Part shown: positions 1-8,599 of the stretch, piece by piece | Position numbering within the stretch: position 1 is the first letter of the stretch | Layout: every line of letters begins with the position of its first letter | Assembly: GCF_902506655.1 (NCBI RefSeq) | Contig: NZ_LR734808.1 | Span: 2,533,501-2,597,500, forward strand | Direction: 5' to 3' | Source of the DNA: Marinoscillum sp. 108 | Lineage (GTDB): Bacteria; Bacteroidota; Bacteroidia; Cytophagales; Cyclobacteriaceae | Length of the DNA stretch: 64,000 nucleotides | Program-made: the position numbers and the translations under genes | The notes under the pieces: model-generated | Told to the model about the DNA's origin: nothing | The model's database searches: none | The model's input: only the letters and a program-made list of their open reading frames with translations

Positions 1-469
1 CTGTAGAGGTTTTACCAACCCAAGCTTGATTTTCTGTGTAGGGCTCAGTAAATAGTGCATCTGGATCATAGCTTCCTGGAATAGTGCCTATGGTGCATGT
101 TTCATCAATTTGTCCTTTAACGCTCCTAACGATTACCCCACCTACATTTAAGTTCCACCCTAGACCAACCCAACTCGCTTCTTCGTTTACCCTTATGCCA
201 CCACCTGCGTAACGTAAGGAAATTGGAATTTTCACATCTCCATCGTCTATCGTATATAGCGGCACCTCAATGTTTGGTGTCCCAGAATGATGACTTATTG
301 AAATGTCGTTGAACCTTACAAAAGAGTAGGCCGTGGGCGTTGGGACTGTTGGTAGATTATACTGTTGGGCTAATAACCCTGAGGACATAAAGACCCCTAT
401 TATAAAAGCTCCCAGACAAACAAAAAAGTAATTGTTTTGTACTGCCAGGTAAGGTCTGTTTCTTTTCAT
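1..469 (-). CDS. RHS/YD-type surface protein, N-terminal fragment (runs off the window)
   Basis: An open frame starts at ATG 469 and has no stop before position 1, so only the first ~156 residues are visible. After a basic start there is a hydrophobic stretch (about residues 12-32) that looks like a signal peptide ending in an Ala-Gln site. The mature part has the motifs SGTPNIEVPLYT and VGLGWNLNVGG. These match almost position for position the start of the protein at 21831-24803 (TGVPNISIPIYT, VGLGWSLSAGG), so the two are paralogues. Large Bacteroidota RHS/YD proteins carry this N-terminal region. The C-terminal part, which would hold any toxin, lies outside the window. Confidence 0.75.
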   Translation of the reverse strand, partial: MKRNRPYLAVQNNYFFVCLGAFIIGVFMSSGLLAQQYNLPTVPTPTAYSFVRFNDISISHHSGTPNIEVPLYTIDDGDVKIPISLRYAGGGIRVNEEASWVGLGWNLNVGGVIVRSVKGQIDETCTIGTIPGSYDPDALFTEPYTENQAWVGKTST

Positions 470-782
470 TATTCAACCTAATTAGTTATCAAATGGACTC
501 ATTTTCTTTGAAATGATCTTCTCCTAATCCTGCCTGATTATCAATCTAATCTATAGCATCCTACCCAATTTTAGTCGTTGGATTTGCCCCATTTCAGAGT
601 TCCCAGATGTCAAGTTGGGTAAGGTTAAAAAATGCCTCAACAATCCCCTCCCTAAACTGGTAATTACGATTGGCTCCTCATTATACAATGCGGTTCAACA
701 TTCAATAATAAACCGCTATTTACATTAAACCAAAAAAATGGAGACATTCTTCTCATGGGATATGTCCATCGCTCAAAATGGT
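470..782. other. Intergenic region, 313 bp
   Basis: This lies between the start of the RHS-type gene (469, leftward) and the 3' end of the secretion operon (783, same strand). It should contain the promoter of the former and the end of the operon transcript. I see no RNA gene and no convincing small ORF. A weak 5-bp inverted repeat (743-747 with 762-766) next to a T run on the minus strand is the only terminator candidate, and it is poor. Confidence 0.5.
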
Positions 783-1274
783 CTAATCCCTCCTTTTGAA
801 AATCTCTGATTGATCAGCTTTGCTGACCACCAACACACTATCCAACGGCTGATAGTATAGTTTAATTTCACCATCATTTACCTCCAGCACCTTGAACTCC
901 TCAAAAGAATCGCCCTTTTTGACCATCCGCGGCATCATGTTAAGCATGAGCATACCGGTGGTCACACGAGTGCCAGACACTGTCCCTCTAAAAACCACCT
1001 GCGGGATCGCCTTGCTCATTGGCCTCTCTGTATTTTCAACAGGTGCCAACTCCTTCACTGCTGGAGTGGATAGATCTTTCAAAAAAGGGTCAGGATAATT
1101 GAGGTAAAACCGATAAGTCTCATCGGTGGTTTTCGCCAGATCTTTAGCCGATAAGCGAATGGGAGAAAGGGTCTCTTCTGGCTGAGAGGTCAGGTCAAAG
1201 AGCCTCACCATTATCAACCCCCAGATGAGGGCCACAAGCCCCAATAGCAACCATTGTTTGGTCTTGCCACTCAC
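783..1274 (-). CDS. GspC/PilP-like inner-membrane protein, last gene of the secretion operon
   Basis: The 163-residue protein has one N-terminal membrane anchor (about 7-26), a Pro/Glu-rich linker, and a C-terminal segment (about 92-155) reading FRGTVSG...GMLMLN...VKKGDSFEEFKVLEV. That pattern fits the small beta domain (HR domain) of GspC/PilP proteins, which in T2SS and type IV pili couple the inner-membrane platform to the secretin. The start overlaps the preceding lipoprotein stop by 4 bp, so it is translationally coupled and last in the operon. The assignment rests on size, topology and operon position as much as on sequence, because sequence similarity in this family is low. Confidence 0.6.
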   Translation of the reverse strand: MSGKTKQWLLLGLVALIWGLIMVRLFDLTSQPEETLSPIRLSAKDLAKTTDETYRFYLNYPDPFLKDLSTPAVKELAPVENTERPMSKAIPQVVFRGTVSGTRVTTGMLMLNMMPRMVKKGDSFEEFKVLEVNDGEIKLYYQPLDSVLVVSKADQSEIFKRRD

Positions 1275-2530
1275 TTGCTATTGATATAGAGGTTGCGAAT
1301 GGAAAGTGGGGTAACATATGCCTCATTTTTGGCGCGTACACCCCATTGGTAACTACCACTATCCAGATTCAACTGCAGCTTGTTACTCACAAGCTCCTGC
1401 TCATTGACCAGGAGCTCAATATGATCAAATGAGGGCGAAACCAGAATGAAATCATAGGTCTCCGCACCCGCCAGCTCTTCCCACCAGAAGGTAAGGTCAT
1501 GCATACTGGTGACCAAGCTATCTCCTGGCGCTGAGAGCTTCACTGTTGATCCGGAGATGTCCACCGCCACATCCATCCTGAAAGTGCCGGAGGCCGTACC
1601 CGTTTGATACCTGGCATTTGCACCACGCACCTGCCACTCATAGGTGCCGGGAGGAAGCGCTTTATGGAGTTGGTTCTGAGAGATACTGGTGTCCAGAAGC
1701 ACCCGCTGTGGGTTCGCCAGGTTGGGACTGGCTATTTTTACATGATACGCCGTGGCGCCAGTCACCTGCTCCCACCACAAATCCACCCCGGCACCAATGA
1801 TCAGTACATCCTGGCTTGGTGAGAGTTGACCAATGGTCTCCTGCGAGATATCCAACACTTGCACAGAGTCTACGGCAAAGGACTGACGTACCCAGTCAGA
1901 AGCGTAGGAGGCGTTGGTGCCCCTAAGCTCCCATTCATAACTGCCCTCAGGAAGGGATACTGACATCTTATTACTGGCGGTAAGTGTATCTAACAAAAGT
2001 TCTTGAAGATCTGAAAACGAAGGGCTTACCAGCCGAACTTCATAGTGGGTTGCCCCGGGCATTTTTTCCCACCAGAGCTTGGCGGTCTTTCCTATGATCA
2101 AACTGCCGTTGGTTGGGCTAATGATTTCGGGTTGACCCTGAAGTGCTATCTCACTTCCACTGGCTGTGGTGTCTATTCGGAAACTTCGGTAAAAAAACTG
2201 CGTGGCATAACCAGCATTGAAGCCGCTTACCTCCCATTCGTAAGCTCCCGTTGGGAGTACCATGGTGATCAGGTTACTGGTGGTCACTGAGTCCATCCAT
2301 ACCCTGCTGGCGGTCTCAAAACCCGGGCTGACCAAATGAAACTCGTAGGAGCGGGCACCATCCACCGGTTCCCACCAAAAAGAAACTGTATCCATGGTCA
2401 ATACCGCACTATCTGCTGGTGACAATAGAACAACCTCCCTGCCGGAAATATCTTCTTCAATCACATCGCCACACATAGAGAATGTCAATCCTAAAACCAA
2501 AGCCAGGGTGTAGCTACGAACCATATTCAT
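1271..2530 (-). CDS. Lipoprotein with four FN3-like repeats, in the secretion operon
   Basis: This 419-residue protein has a lipoprotein-type signal ending LTFSMCG, with Cys20 as the likely lipidated residue. It then has four repeats of about 95 residues. Each begins with a TrpTrpGlu motif (FWWE, LWWE, LWWE, FWWE) and ends with a YEW-x-x-RG-x-NA-x-Y-like motif, consistent with fibronectin III/Ig-like sandwiches. It overlaps the upstream GspM-like gene by 17 bp and the downstream GspC-like gene by 4 bp, so it is made with the secretion machinery. It is not a recognised core T2SS subunit. Possible roles are a pilotin-like or outer-membrane accessory factor, or a surface substrate-binding factor. 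ATG 2524 is an alternative start. Confidence 0.7.
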   Translation of the reverse strand: MNMVRSYTLALVLGLTFSMCGDVIEEDISGREVVLLSPADSAVLTMDTVSFWWEPVDGARSYEFHLVSPGFETASRVWMDSVTTSNLITMVLPTGAYEWEVSGFNAGYATQFFYRSFRIDTTASGSEIALQGQPEIISPTNGSLIIGKTAKLWWEKMPGATHYEVRLVSPSFSDLQELLLDTLTASNKMSVSLPEGSYEWELRGTNASYASDWVRQSFAVDSVQVLDISQETIGQLSPSQDVLIIGAGVDLWWEQVTGATAYHVKIASPNLANPQRVLLDTSISQNQLHKALPPGTYEWQVRGANARYQTGTASGTFRMDVAVDISGSTVKLSAPGDSLVTSMHDLTFWWEELAGAETYDFILVSPSFDHIELLVNEQELVSNKLQLNLDSGSYQWGVRAKNEAYVTPLSIRNLYINSK

Positions 2531-3029
2531 TTTTTCTTAAAATCATTTTAACACGCAGGTGAGTTACTCCGGTCTTTCTTTCAAATTCTTTGTGAAAATC
2601 AAGAGACTCTAAGGTAACTGATTTGAAATCACTTTCCACAAAGCGGATAAATTTTACCATGTTGACATATAGACCACTAAATGTGCACTCATACCTCTCG
2701 GCCCCCTCCTTTGAAGTTTCATTGATCTCAACAATCTGCAAATTGGACTGCTCTGATCTGCTCACCAAAACGGCGAATATTTCAGCCTTTGAAGAGGCTC
2801 TGGTTACCACGGCTTTCAGGGAGTCTATTTGCCTCTTTTGAGTGGAGAGTTGGGCAATTTCAGCAATCAATTGCCGCTCTCCTTTTTGTGTAAGAGCACT
2901 CAGGTATTCATTTTCCTGATGAATACGAATGGTCTTTTGGAAGGCTGCAAAATAACCCACCACAAGGAGTAACACGGCAGCACTCACCATCATCAAGGTT
3001 TTTTGCTGATATGATAAATTACTCCACAT
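2514..3029 (-). CDS. GspM/PilO-like inner-membrane assembly protein
   Basis: The protein is 171 residues long, with a short cytoplasmic N-terminus, one membrane helix (about 12-30), a coiled-coil stretch (about 32-80) and a C-terminal alpha/beta domain. This is the architecture of GspM and PilO, which dimerise with GspL/PilN in the inner-membrane platform. It overlaps the GspL/PilN-like gene upstream by 11 bp and the lipoprotein gene downstream by 17 bp. Primary sequence is poorly conserved in this family, so the call is mainly from topology and gene order (E-D-L-M-...-C). Confidence 0.6.
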   Translation of the reverse strand: MWSNLSYQQKTLMMVSAAVLLLVVGYFAAFQKTIRIHQENEYLSALTQKGERQLIAEIAQLSTQKRQIDSLKAVVTRASSKAEIFAVLVSRSEQSNLQIVEINETSKEGAERYECTFSGLYVNMVKFIRFVESDFKSVTLESLDFHKEFERKTGVTHLRVKMILRKNEYGS

Positions 3030-4200
3030 TTCTCGAAAGGATTAAATTAAACCTACCCTGTTCATTGCTCAGATCAGGCCCCTGAAAACGCTGAAAGATC
3101 ACATCCTCTACCCAATCCATTTGCTCCACCTGATGCACCCAATGGGTAAAATCAATGGGATCATCAGCTTTTCCGCTGATGACTACCCGCGGATTTGGGG
3201 GCTGAGTTTTCTTCCCCGGTCTATCAGACGGGGGGTTGATCAAGAGCTGCTCGAGAACGAGGGCTTTAGGAATAGATTTTCCAACCATGTCACAGATTTG
3301 AGCAATCTCAGGCTTGCCTTCCATATCTGAAAGCAGGTCCTTATTACTCAAGAGATAGGCTTGCAACTGCTTCTGTTTCGCTCCCAGCCGCTCAATCATC
3401 GAAGATTTACCCCTCAGCTCCTTGTTGGTGTCATTAAGAAAAACAAAAAGTGTGGCATTGATCAGGAACAATGCCAGCAACACTCCCAATACCGGATACC
3501 TTAAGCTCAGGTAGACCTTCTTGAACTTCAGATCTTTCTGGTTATGCTGGAGCTCGGGATAGCCTGTGGTTTCACCAAGTCCATTTAACGCATTAAGGGC
3601 CGCACAAAAGGGAGGCACCAGATTTTGATCAATCAATGTGTCGCCAAACTGCAAATCTGACGGAACCTCTTTCTGACCAGCAGGTCGGTTACCGGAAAAA
3701 TCAAATTCGAAACGCCCAATAGCCACCCTTGAATTGGTGGTTCGGCTATGGATTGACCGGGCCAAGGGGTACTCATTGAGTAAACCGAGATGAACCCCGA
3801 CAAGCTGATCCTTGTAAGGCTCCAGGGGATACAACAATTTTAGTAAGGAATCCTTTCTTGCAAAAGCGTAGGCGCTGCCCATAAAGTTGATCAGAAATTC
3901 ACCTTGATCCTCGTTGGTCACTTCTTCACTGAAAACCTTTTCAATACCCTCAGGAGTTAACTCATCTTCGGTAAATGCACTCAAAATTTGCTCAGAATAC
4001 ACTCCCAGGGATATCGGAAGTACCGGTCGCTGTAGTATATACTGCAAAATGCTTTCGGTGCCCTCCAAGGCTTCTCCCATACAAATCTCTCCCTCAGCGT
4101 CGATCCACACCAGCGCACCTTTGACCTCTAACCCGTCAGGTGAGTCTTCGATGCTCAGCCCTAAACATTCCTTCCTTAAGTATCGCTCCAATACTTTCAT
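3019..4200 (-). CDS. GspL/PilN-like inner-membrane platform protein
   Basis: This is a 393-residue bitopic protein. A cytoplasmic domain (about 1-230) may be a diverged PilM/GspL actin-like fold. It is followed by one membrane helix (about 235-255), a coiled coil, and a periplasmic PilN-like domain with the segment PRVVISGKADDPIDFTHWV. GspL and PilM-PilN recruit the GspE ATPase to the membrane, and here the gene follows the ATPase and secretin genes, 8 bp after the secretin. The fused cytoplasmic plus periplasmic layout is closer to GspL than to separate PilM and PilN. Sequence support is moderate. Confidence 0.6.
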   Translation of the reverse strand: MKVLERYLRKECLGLSIEDSPDGLEVKGALVWIDAEGEICMGEALEGTESILQYILQRPVLPISLGVYSEQILSAFTEDELTPEGIEKVFSEEVTNEDQGEFLINFMGSAYAFARKDSLLKLLYPLEPYKDQLVGVHLGLLNEYPLARSIHSRTTNSRVAIGRFEFDFSGNRPAGQKEVPSDLQFGDTLIDQNLVPPFCAALNALNGLGETTGYPELQHNQKDLKFKKVYLSLRYPVLGVLLALFLINATLFVFLNDTNKELRGKSSMIERLGAKQKQLQAYLLSNKDLLSDMEGKPEIAQICDMVGKSIPKALVLEQLLINPPSDRPGKKTQPPNPRVVISGKADDPIDFTHWVHQVEQMDWVEDVIFQRFQGPDLSNEQGRFNLILSRNVE

Positions 4201-4208
4201 GGTGCTGG

Positions 4209-6083
4209 TTAATAGACGATTGTAGGCTTAATGAAAATCAACAGCTTTGTCTCAGAGTTATCCTTGGTCTTAGAACTAAAGAGCCATTTGAGGATCGGAA
4301 TTCTGGAAAGCAGCGGAATTCCACTCCCTCCTTCGGCCTTGCTCACTTCTTCCAGGCCTCCTATCACCACCATTTCCTCATTCTTCACCCTGATTTTAGA
4401 GATGAACTTCCTACTGGCATTGCCCGGAGGAGCTCCGGTGATCTCCGGAGGAATGAAATCACTAAACTCTGCCTCTATGGACAGGGTAACATCCTCCATG
4501 TCACTCACGAAAGGACTGATCTTCAAATCCAGATTTGCTTCCACTTTCTCATACCTGGGGGTCACCGTCACAATTGGGTTGACTCCTCCTGTTACATTTT
4601 GAGTTTCGATCAGGTAATAGACCGACTGACCAATGGTCAGCGTAGCTTCATGTCCATTCAGTGTAGATAGCTTGGGGGTAGACCTGATATTCAAATTATT
4701 GTTCTCTTCCATGGCCTGGATAGTGGCATAGAAACTGGGGGTAACCCGGCCAAGGTTCATGATTCCCCGGCTATCCAGATTATTCAGAATCCTGTTGAAT
4801 GTCTGTGAACTAAGGGTCACGTCTACGCCCGAAAATATTTGTCCTTGTGTAGTAGGGACAGAATCTCCCAAAAACGCCTTGACCCCTGTCCTCAACGAAC
4901 TACCCTTTCTCATTTCTACCACCATCACTTCTATCAGCACATTGGGAACAGCCCGGTCTATATCGTTCAAAAAGCTGGTTAACCTATTGATCGCTTGCTC
5001 ACTCCCCGTAAGAATCAGTGCGTTCAGGTCATTAAATGGTTTCACCTGCACTTGCTGGATCAAAGACTGTGGAATCACCGCCTCCACACCTTCTACAGAT
5101 CTGTTTTTGAAGGAATACACACGGGCCTCGTTGATTGTACCCTTCTGCATTTCTCCGATTAGATAAATACCCTTATTGGTCACTGAGTAGGTCTGATTAG
5201 AAGATTCCAGGGCTATATTCAAAAAATCCTCAAATGATACGGAGTCCAGTCTACAATTGAGCATCCCCTGAGGATCACCCAAAAGGACATAACCAATATT
5301 CAATTGTTCTCCCACCTGTCGGATCAACTCAACAGCTGGAGTTTGGTAGCAATTTATGGATAGGTAGGGAAGTCCATCCATATAAAAAGTCTTCAAATCA
5401 TGACCTCCGGAATGCGTATAACCCGCTGACCGCCTGCTGGGCCGGTTATTTTCAATTTGAGGTGCAATCTGACCCGAGACCTGATAGACGTTTTCGGATT
5501 TTTTTTCAAGTTTAAGGTTATTGGCTTCCGCGAAGTTTTCGATAGCCACCTCTATGGGGAGGGCTCTGATAAATGCATTGACCATCTGACCCGCTACCGC
5601 CTGATTGACGATCACATTATACCCGGACTTTCGGGTGATGTCCGCAGCTACTTCTGCAAGCAAATTGTTCTGAGCATTGATGGTCAGTAATTGATGCTCC
5701 TGATCATATGTAGCAATCGCTCTTTCGGGCTCTACAATACCTTGATGATAGAAAGAAAAAATATTATTGGTGAATTTTATTTGCAGGTCATATTCGTCGC
5801 AGATAAACAGCAACAAATCCTTCACCAGCACATTATTGAAGTTATTGGTAATTGCTATCTGAGGGATGTTGCCCAGGTTCACATTTAAATGATGAGTTTC
5901 GGCCACCGCTCTCAGTAATTCGGACAGTGGAGCATCCACCAGGGTAAAGTCCACAGGCTCATTAAGACCGGCAATTTCCTTACTGAGTGTATCCAGCCGC
6001 TGACTCAGGCCAGACGGATCTTGTGCCACTACCCCACGGGCAATAAGAAAGAAGAGAATAACAAAAATGAATGATTTGCTCAA
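4209..6083 (-). CDS. gspD: Type II/IV secretin (GspD/PilQ-like outer-membrane channel)
   Basis: The 624-residue protein starts with a signal peptide (about 1-20, ending VVAQ). An N-terminal STN/N0-like domain (about 40-110) follows, then N1/N2-type ring-building repeats and a C-terminal secretin domain (about 370-624). Diagnostic stretches are VPNVLIEVMVVEM, STPKLSTLNGHEATLTIG and the terminal GGL...GIPLLSRIPILKWLF followed by TKLLIFIKP. Secretins form the outer-membrane pore of T2SS and type IV pili. It overlaps the ATPase gene by 4 bp. No separate pilotin is evident, although a lipoprotein lies in the same operon. Confidence 0.93.
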   Translation of the reverse strand: MSKSFIFVILFFLIARGVVAQDPSGLSQRLDTLSKEIAGLNEPVDFTLVDAPLSELLRAVAETHHLNVNLGNIPQIAITNNFNNVLVKDLLLFICDEYDLQIKFTNNIFSFYHQGIVEPERAIATYDQEHQLLTINAQNNLLAEVAADITRKSGYNVIVNQAVAGQMVNAFIRALPIEVAIENFAEANNLKLEKKSENVYQVSGQIAPQIENNRPSRRSAGYTHSGGHDLKTFYMDGLPYLSINCYQTPAVELIRQVGEQLNIGYVLLGDPQGMLNCRLDSVSFEDFLNIALESSNQTYSVTNKGIYLIGEMQKGTINEARVYSFKNRSVEGVEAVIPQSLIQQVQVKPFNDLNALILTGSEQAINRLTSFLNDIDRAVPNVLIEVMVVEMRKGSSLRTGVKAFLGDSVPTTQGQIFSGVDVTLSSQTFNRILNNLDSRGIMNLGRVTPSFYATIQAMEENNNLNIRSTPKLSTLNGHEATLTIGQSVYYLIETQNVTGGVNPIVTVTPRYEKVEANLDLKISPFVSDMEDVTLSIEAEFSDFIPPEITGAPPGNASRKFISKIRVKNEEMVVIGGLEEVSKAEGGSGIPLLSRIPILKWLFSSKTKDNSETKLLIFIKPTIVY

Positions 6084-7471
6084 AGTAAATACGTATAAAT
6101 TTCCTCCAGAGAGGTCTCTCCCTGCTCAAACTGTTCTATTGCACTCGTCATCAGACTACCATTTTCGGAGCTGTACTGATCAGGTTTTGAAAAAATCAAC
6201 TCCTTGTTGGTCTCCGTGATGTTGACCATTTCGTAAATAGCCATTCGCCCCTTGTAGCCTGTCCCATGGCATTCACTGCAACCAACGGGGGTAAAATAAC
6301 AATCTATTTGGGAATTCTTCAAAATTTCTGGTAGCTGTGACAAATCTGATTGCCTGTGCTTGCATGCTGGACATAACCTCCTGAGCAATCGCTGGGCCAC
6401 CGCTACATTCAGGGTATCCGCTATCAGATACTCCGGAATACCCATCTCCATAAGCCTGGAGATAATGCCAATGGCAGAGTTGGTGTGCAAGGTAGACATC
6501 ACCAAATGACCCGTCATGGCTGCTCTGATCGCTATCCTGGCCGTATCCACATCCCGAATTTCACCCACCATGATAATGTCCGGATCCTGCCTCAAAAAAG
6601 TGCGCAGGGTGGTAGCGAAATCCAGTCCTACTTTTTCATTTAACTGTACCTGGTTGATCCCGTCAAGCGTGTATTCTATGGGGTCTTCAATAGTGAGGAT
6701 ATTAGTAGTGGGCACATTGAGGTATTTCAATGCCCCGTATAGTGTGGTGGTCTTCCCAGAACCGGTAGGTCCACTGATGAGCACCATGCCCTGGGGCCTG
6801 GAAATGGATTCCAGAAATAGCTTTATTTGACCCGCATTTAGTCCAAGCTGCCGAATATCCAGATTGGATGCATCACTGGATAACAACCTGAGAACCACCT
6901 TCTCACCAAACAAAGTGGGCAGCACTGAAACCCTAATATCATATTGCCCCTTTGCATTTTTAATCAGGATGCGACCATCCTGAGGCAGGCGCTTCTCAGC
7001 AATATCCAGGTTGCTGATGATCTTGATCTTGTTGACATACTCATGATACTTCTCCTTTTTGAGTTCATACCGCTCGATCAGCTTACCATCCAACCTCATC
7101 CTGATCCTGGACCGATCCTGATACTTTTCTATGTGGATGTCACTACAGCCAAGCTCATTGGCTTCCGAAATCATCTCGCCGATAAACTCATCAGAGTTTA
7201 CATTGAGCGAGCGCACCGTGTCTCCCCCAGATCTGATGTAATACCTGGTGAGTTGACTACCTATCCACTCACTATCCGCAACCTCTATGTGTATCTCCTT
7301 ACCCGTGATGACGGAAAGTTGCCTTGCCAGCATTTCAGGTTCTTGAGCATCAGCGTACAGCACCAAGCGCCTCCCTTCAGCCATCTTCGGGAAAACCCGA
7401 TATTTCCAGGCAATGGAAGTGGATAACTCTTTGATCAGATTAGAAGAAATAGGCGCTGACTGGTCCAACAT
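6080..7471 (-). CDS. gspE: GspE/PilB-type secretion ATPase
   Basis: About 463 residues. It has a Walker A motif GPTGSGKTTTLYG (about 234-246), a Walker B region DIIMVGEIRD, the conserved His box STLHTNSA, and a zinc-binding pair CPAC ... CSEC followed by GYKGRMAIYEM near the C-terminus. All are hallmarks of the GspE/PilB hexameric ATPase that drives pseudopilus assembly. The open frame extends upstream to a TTG at 7522, but ATG 7471 is preferred because the extra 17 residues would lie deep inside the peptidase gene. Even so, the genes overlap by 32 bp. The cognate platform protein GspF is not encoded in the window. Confidence 0.93.
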   Translation of the reverse strand: MLDQSAPISSNLIKELSTSIAWKYRVFPKMAEGRRLVLYADAQEPEMLARQLSVITGKEIHIEVADSEWIGSQLTRYYIRSGGDTVRSLNVNSDEFIGEMISEANELGCSDIHIEKYQDRSRIRMRLDGKLIERYELKKEKYHEYVNKIKIISNLDIAEKRLPQDGRILIKNAKGQYDIRVSVLPTLFGEKVVLRLLSSDASNLDIRQLGLNAGQIKLFLESISRPQGMVLISGPTGSGKTTTLYGALKYLNVPTTNILTIEDPIEYTLDGINQVQLNEKVGLDFATTLRTFLRQDPDIIMVGEIRDVDTARIAIRAAMTGHLVMSTLHTNSAIGIISRLMEMGIPEYLIADTLNVAVAQRLLRRLCPACKHRQSDLSQLPEILKNSQIDCYFTPVGCSECHGTGYKGRMAIYEMVNITETNKELIFSKPDQYSSENGSLMTSAIEQFEQGETSLEEIYTYLL

Positions 7472-7931
7472 AAATGTGAATAAATAAGGCGACAGTAAAT
7501 ATAGGGGCCAAAAACCCTGCAAGCGGAATCAAGTGCTGCTTTTTATACCTTTCAGATAGACGATTGGCCATCAAATGCATGCTAAGTGCTGAAATCAGCC
7601 CGGCATTGAGCCAGATCACAAAATCTGGAAAATCGAAGTAAACCGATACAATCATTAGGTAGAATACATCCCCCAGACCGAACATACCTGAAAAACTGAG
7701 CTGATTGCGCCAGCGAATCAGCAGCATAGAAAGACCAATAATAACAGCAAGGAACCCCCAATTAAATGCGAGGCCCCAGAGCGAGATGGGCTGCACAAAA
7801 AAATGAAACAATACGGGCAGTACTGCAAAAAAAAGGATTAGGTACACATGTATACTTCTGCTTTTAAAATCCTGCCAAAAAATCAGGAATGAGCAGAAGC
7901 TGAAAAGCAGGAGAAAAATCACATACATCAA
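7440..7931 (-). CDS. Type IV prepilin peptidase, A24 family, short form
   Basis: This 163-residue polytopic membrane protein has about six hydrophobic segments. The two catalytic aspartates of A24 aspartyl proteases are visible: Asp21 in WQDFKSRSI and Asp88 in the GLGD motif. These enzymes cleave the leader of prepilins on the cytoplasmic face. The N-terminal methyltransferase domain of full-length PilD/GspO, with its zinc cysteines, is absent, so this is a peptidase-only version. It lies between the pseudopilin gene (4-bp overlap) and the ATPase gene, so the likely substrate is the pseudopilin encoded just upstream. Confidence 0.85.
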   Translation of the reverse strand: MMYVIFLLLFSFCSFLIFWQDFKSRSIHVYLILFFAVLPVLFHFFVQPISLWGLAFNWGFLAVIIGLSMLLIRWRNQLSFSGMFGLGDVFYLMIVSVYFDFPDFVIWLNAGLISALSMHLMANRLSERYKKQHLIPLAGFLAPIFTVALFIHIYVGPVSAYFF

Positions 7932-8341
7932 TCCTTTTGGGTCTCTATCATGTTTCCATCCTGATCGATCTCCCAGATATTCATCACCCCATCGCCATCA
8001 AAATCAACCTGAGCTGTGGCCCGAGCCACATAGGTAGTGGGCGTTGCCTCCAAGATTTCGATTAAGTAGTTGGCATTCCCAGCTTCCTCACTGACTAACC
8101 CCTCCTGTTCAAATCCAATCTGGTCCAGGTTGTCACTAAACCTGGAGTACTCATAGTAATAGGTCTTTTGCAGGGTATGAACATGCTTCAGTGCCTGCTT
8201 GGCTTCTATGGATCTAGTGCGGGTAATGAGTGGCATCAGAGAGGGCAATGCCAATAACACCAGTATCCCGATGATCACCAACACTACCAGCAGTTCGGAT
8301 AAGGTAAAGGCAGCCAGCCGCTTTTTATTCAGATTACTCAT
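7928..8341 (-). CDS. gspG: Pseudopilin, GspG-like
   Basis: The 137-residue protein has a classical class III leader: KKRLAA, then FTLSELLVVLVIIGIL. Cleavage is expected between Ala11 and Phe12, and Glu16 is the conserved Glu5 of the mature protein. The usual Gly at -1 is Ala here. A hydrophobic helix is followed by a globular C-terminus with DFDGDGVMNIWEIDQDGN, which resembles the calcium-binding loop of GspG major pseudopilins. It is first in the operon and overlaps the peptidase gene by 4 bp. No minor pseudopilins (H-K) are visible in the window. Confidence 0.88.
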   Translation of the reverse strand: MSNLNKKRLAAFTLSELLVVLVIIGILVLLALPSLMPLITRTRSIEAKQALKHVHTLQKTYYYEYSRFSDNLDQIGFEQEGLVSEEAGNANYLIEILEATPTTYVARATAQVDFDGDGVMNIWEIDQDGNMIETQKD

Positions 8342-8599
8342 AAGGTTCCTTTGGACTTTTTCTCAAATTTAGGAAAATCTCATTGGTTTAATCAATTGAG
8401 GAACTCCAATTTGGTGAAGATGATGTATCCTTACCACATTTACTCTGTGGATGATCTCAGGTACTGGTGAGACCATGTACCCGTTTCAGTTAGCCTCTGA
8501 CTTTTTATATTCGATTCAGTCAGATATAAACTGACCATTGTCCTAGATTTTAAGTTATGCCAATCCTAAGCTGGTAGAGGTCCTTCAGCCCACATGAGT

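Noticed and set aside
741..767. Possible terminator of the secretion operon
   Set aside because: Only a 5-bp inverted repeat with a long loop and a T run offset from it; too weak to call.
7472..7522. Upstream TTG start for the GspE gene
   Set aside because: It would add 17 non-family residues inside the peptidase gene; ATG 7471 fits the family and operon better.
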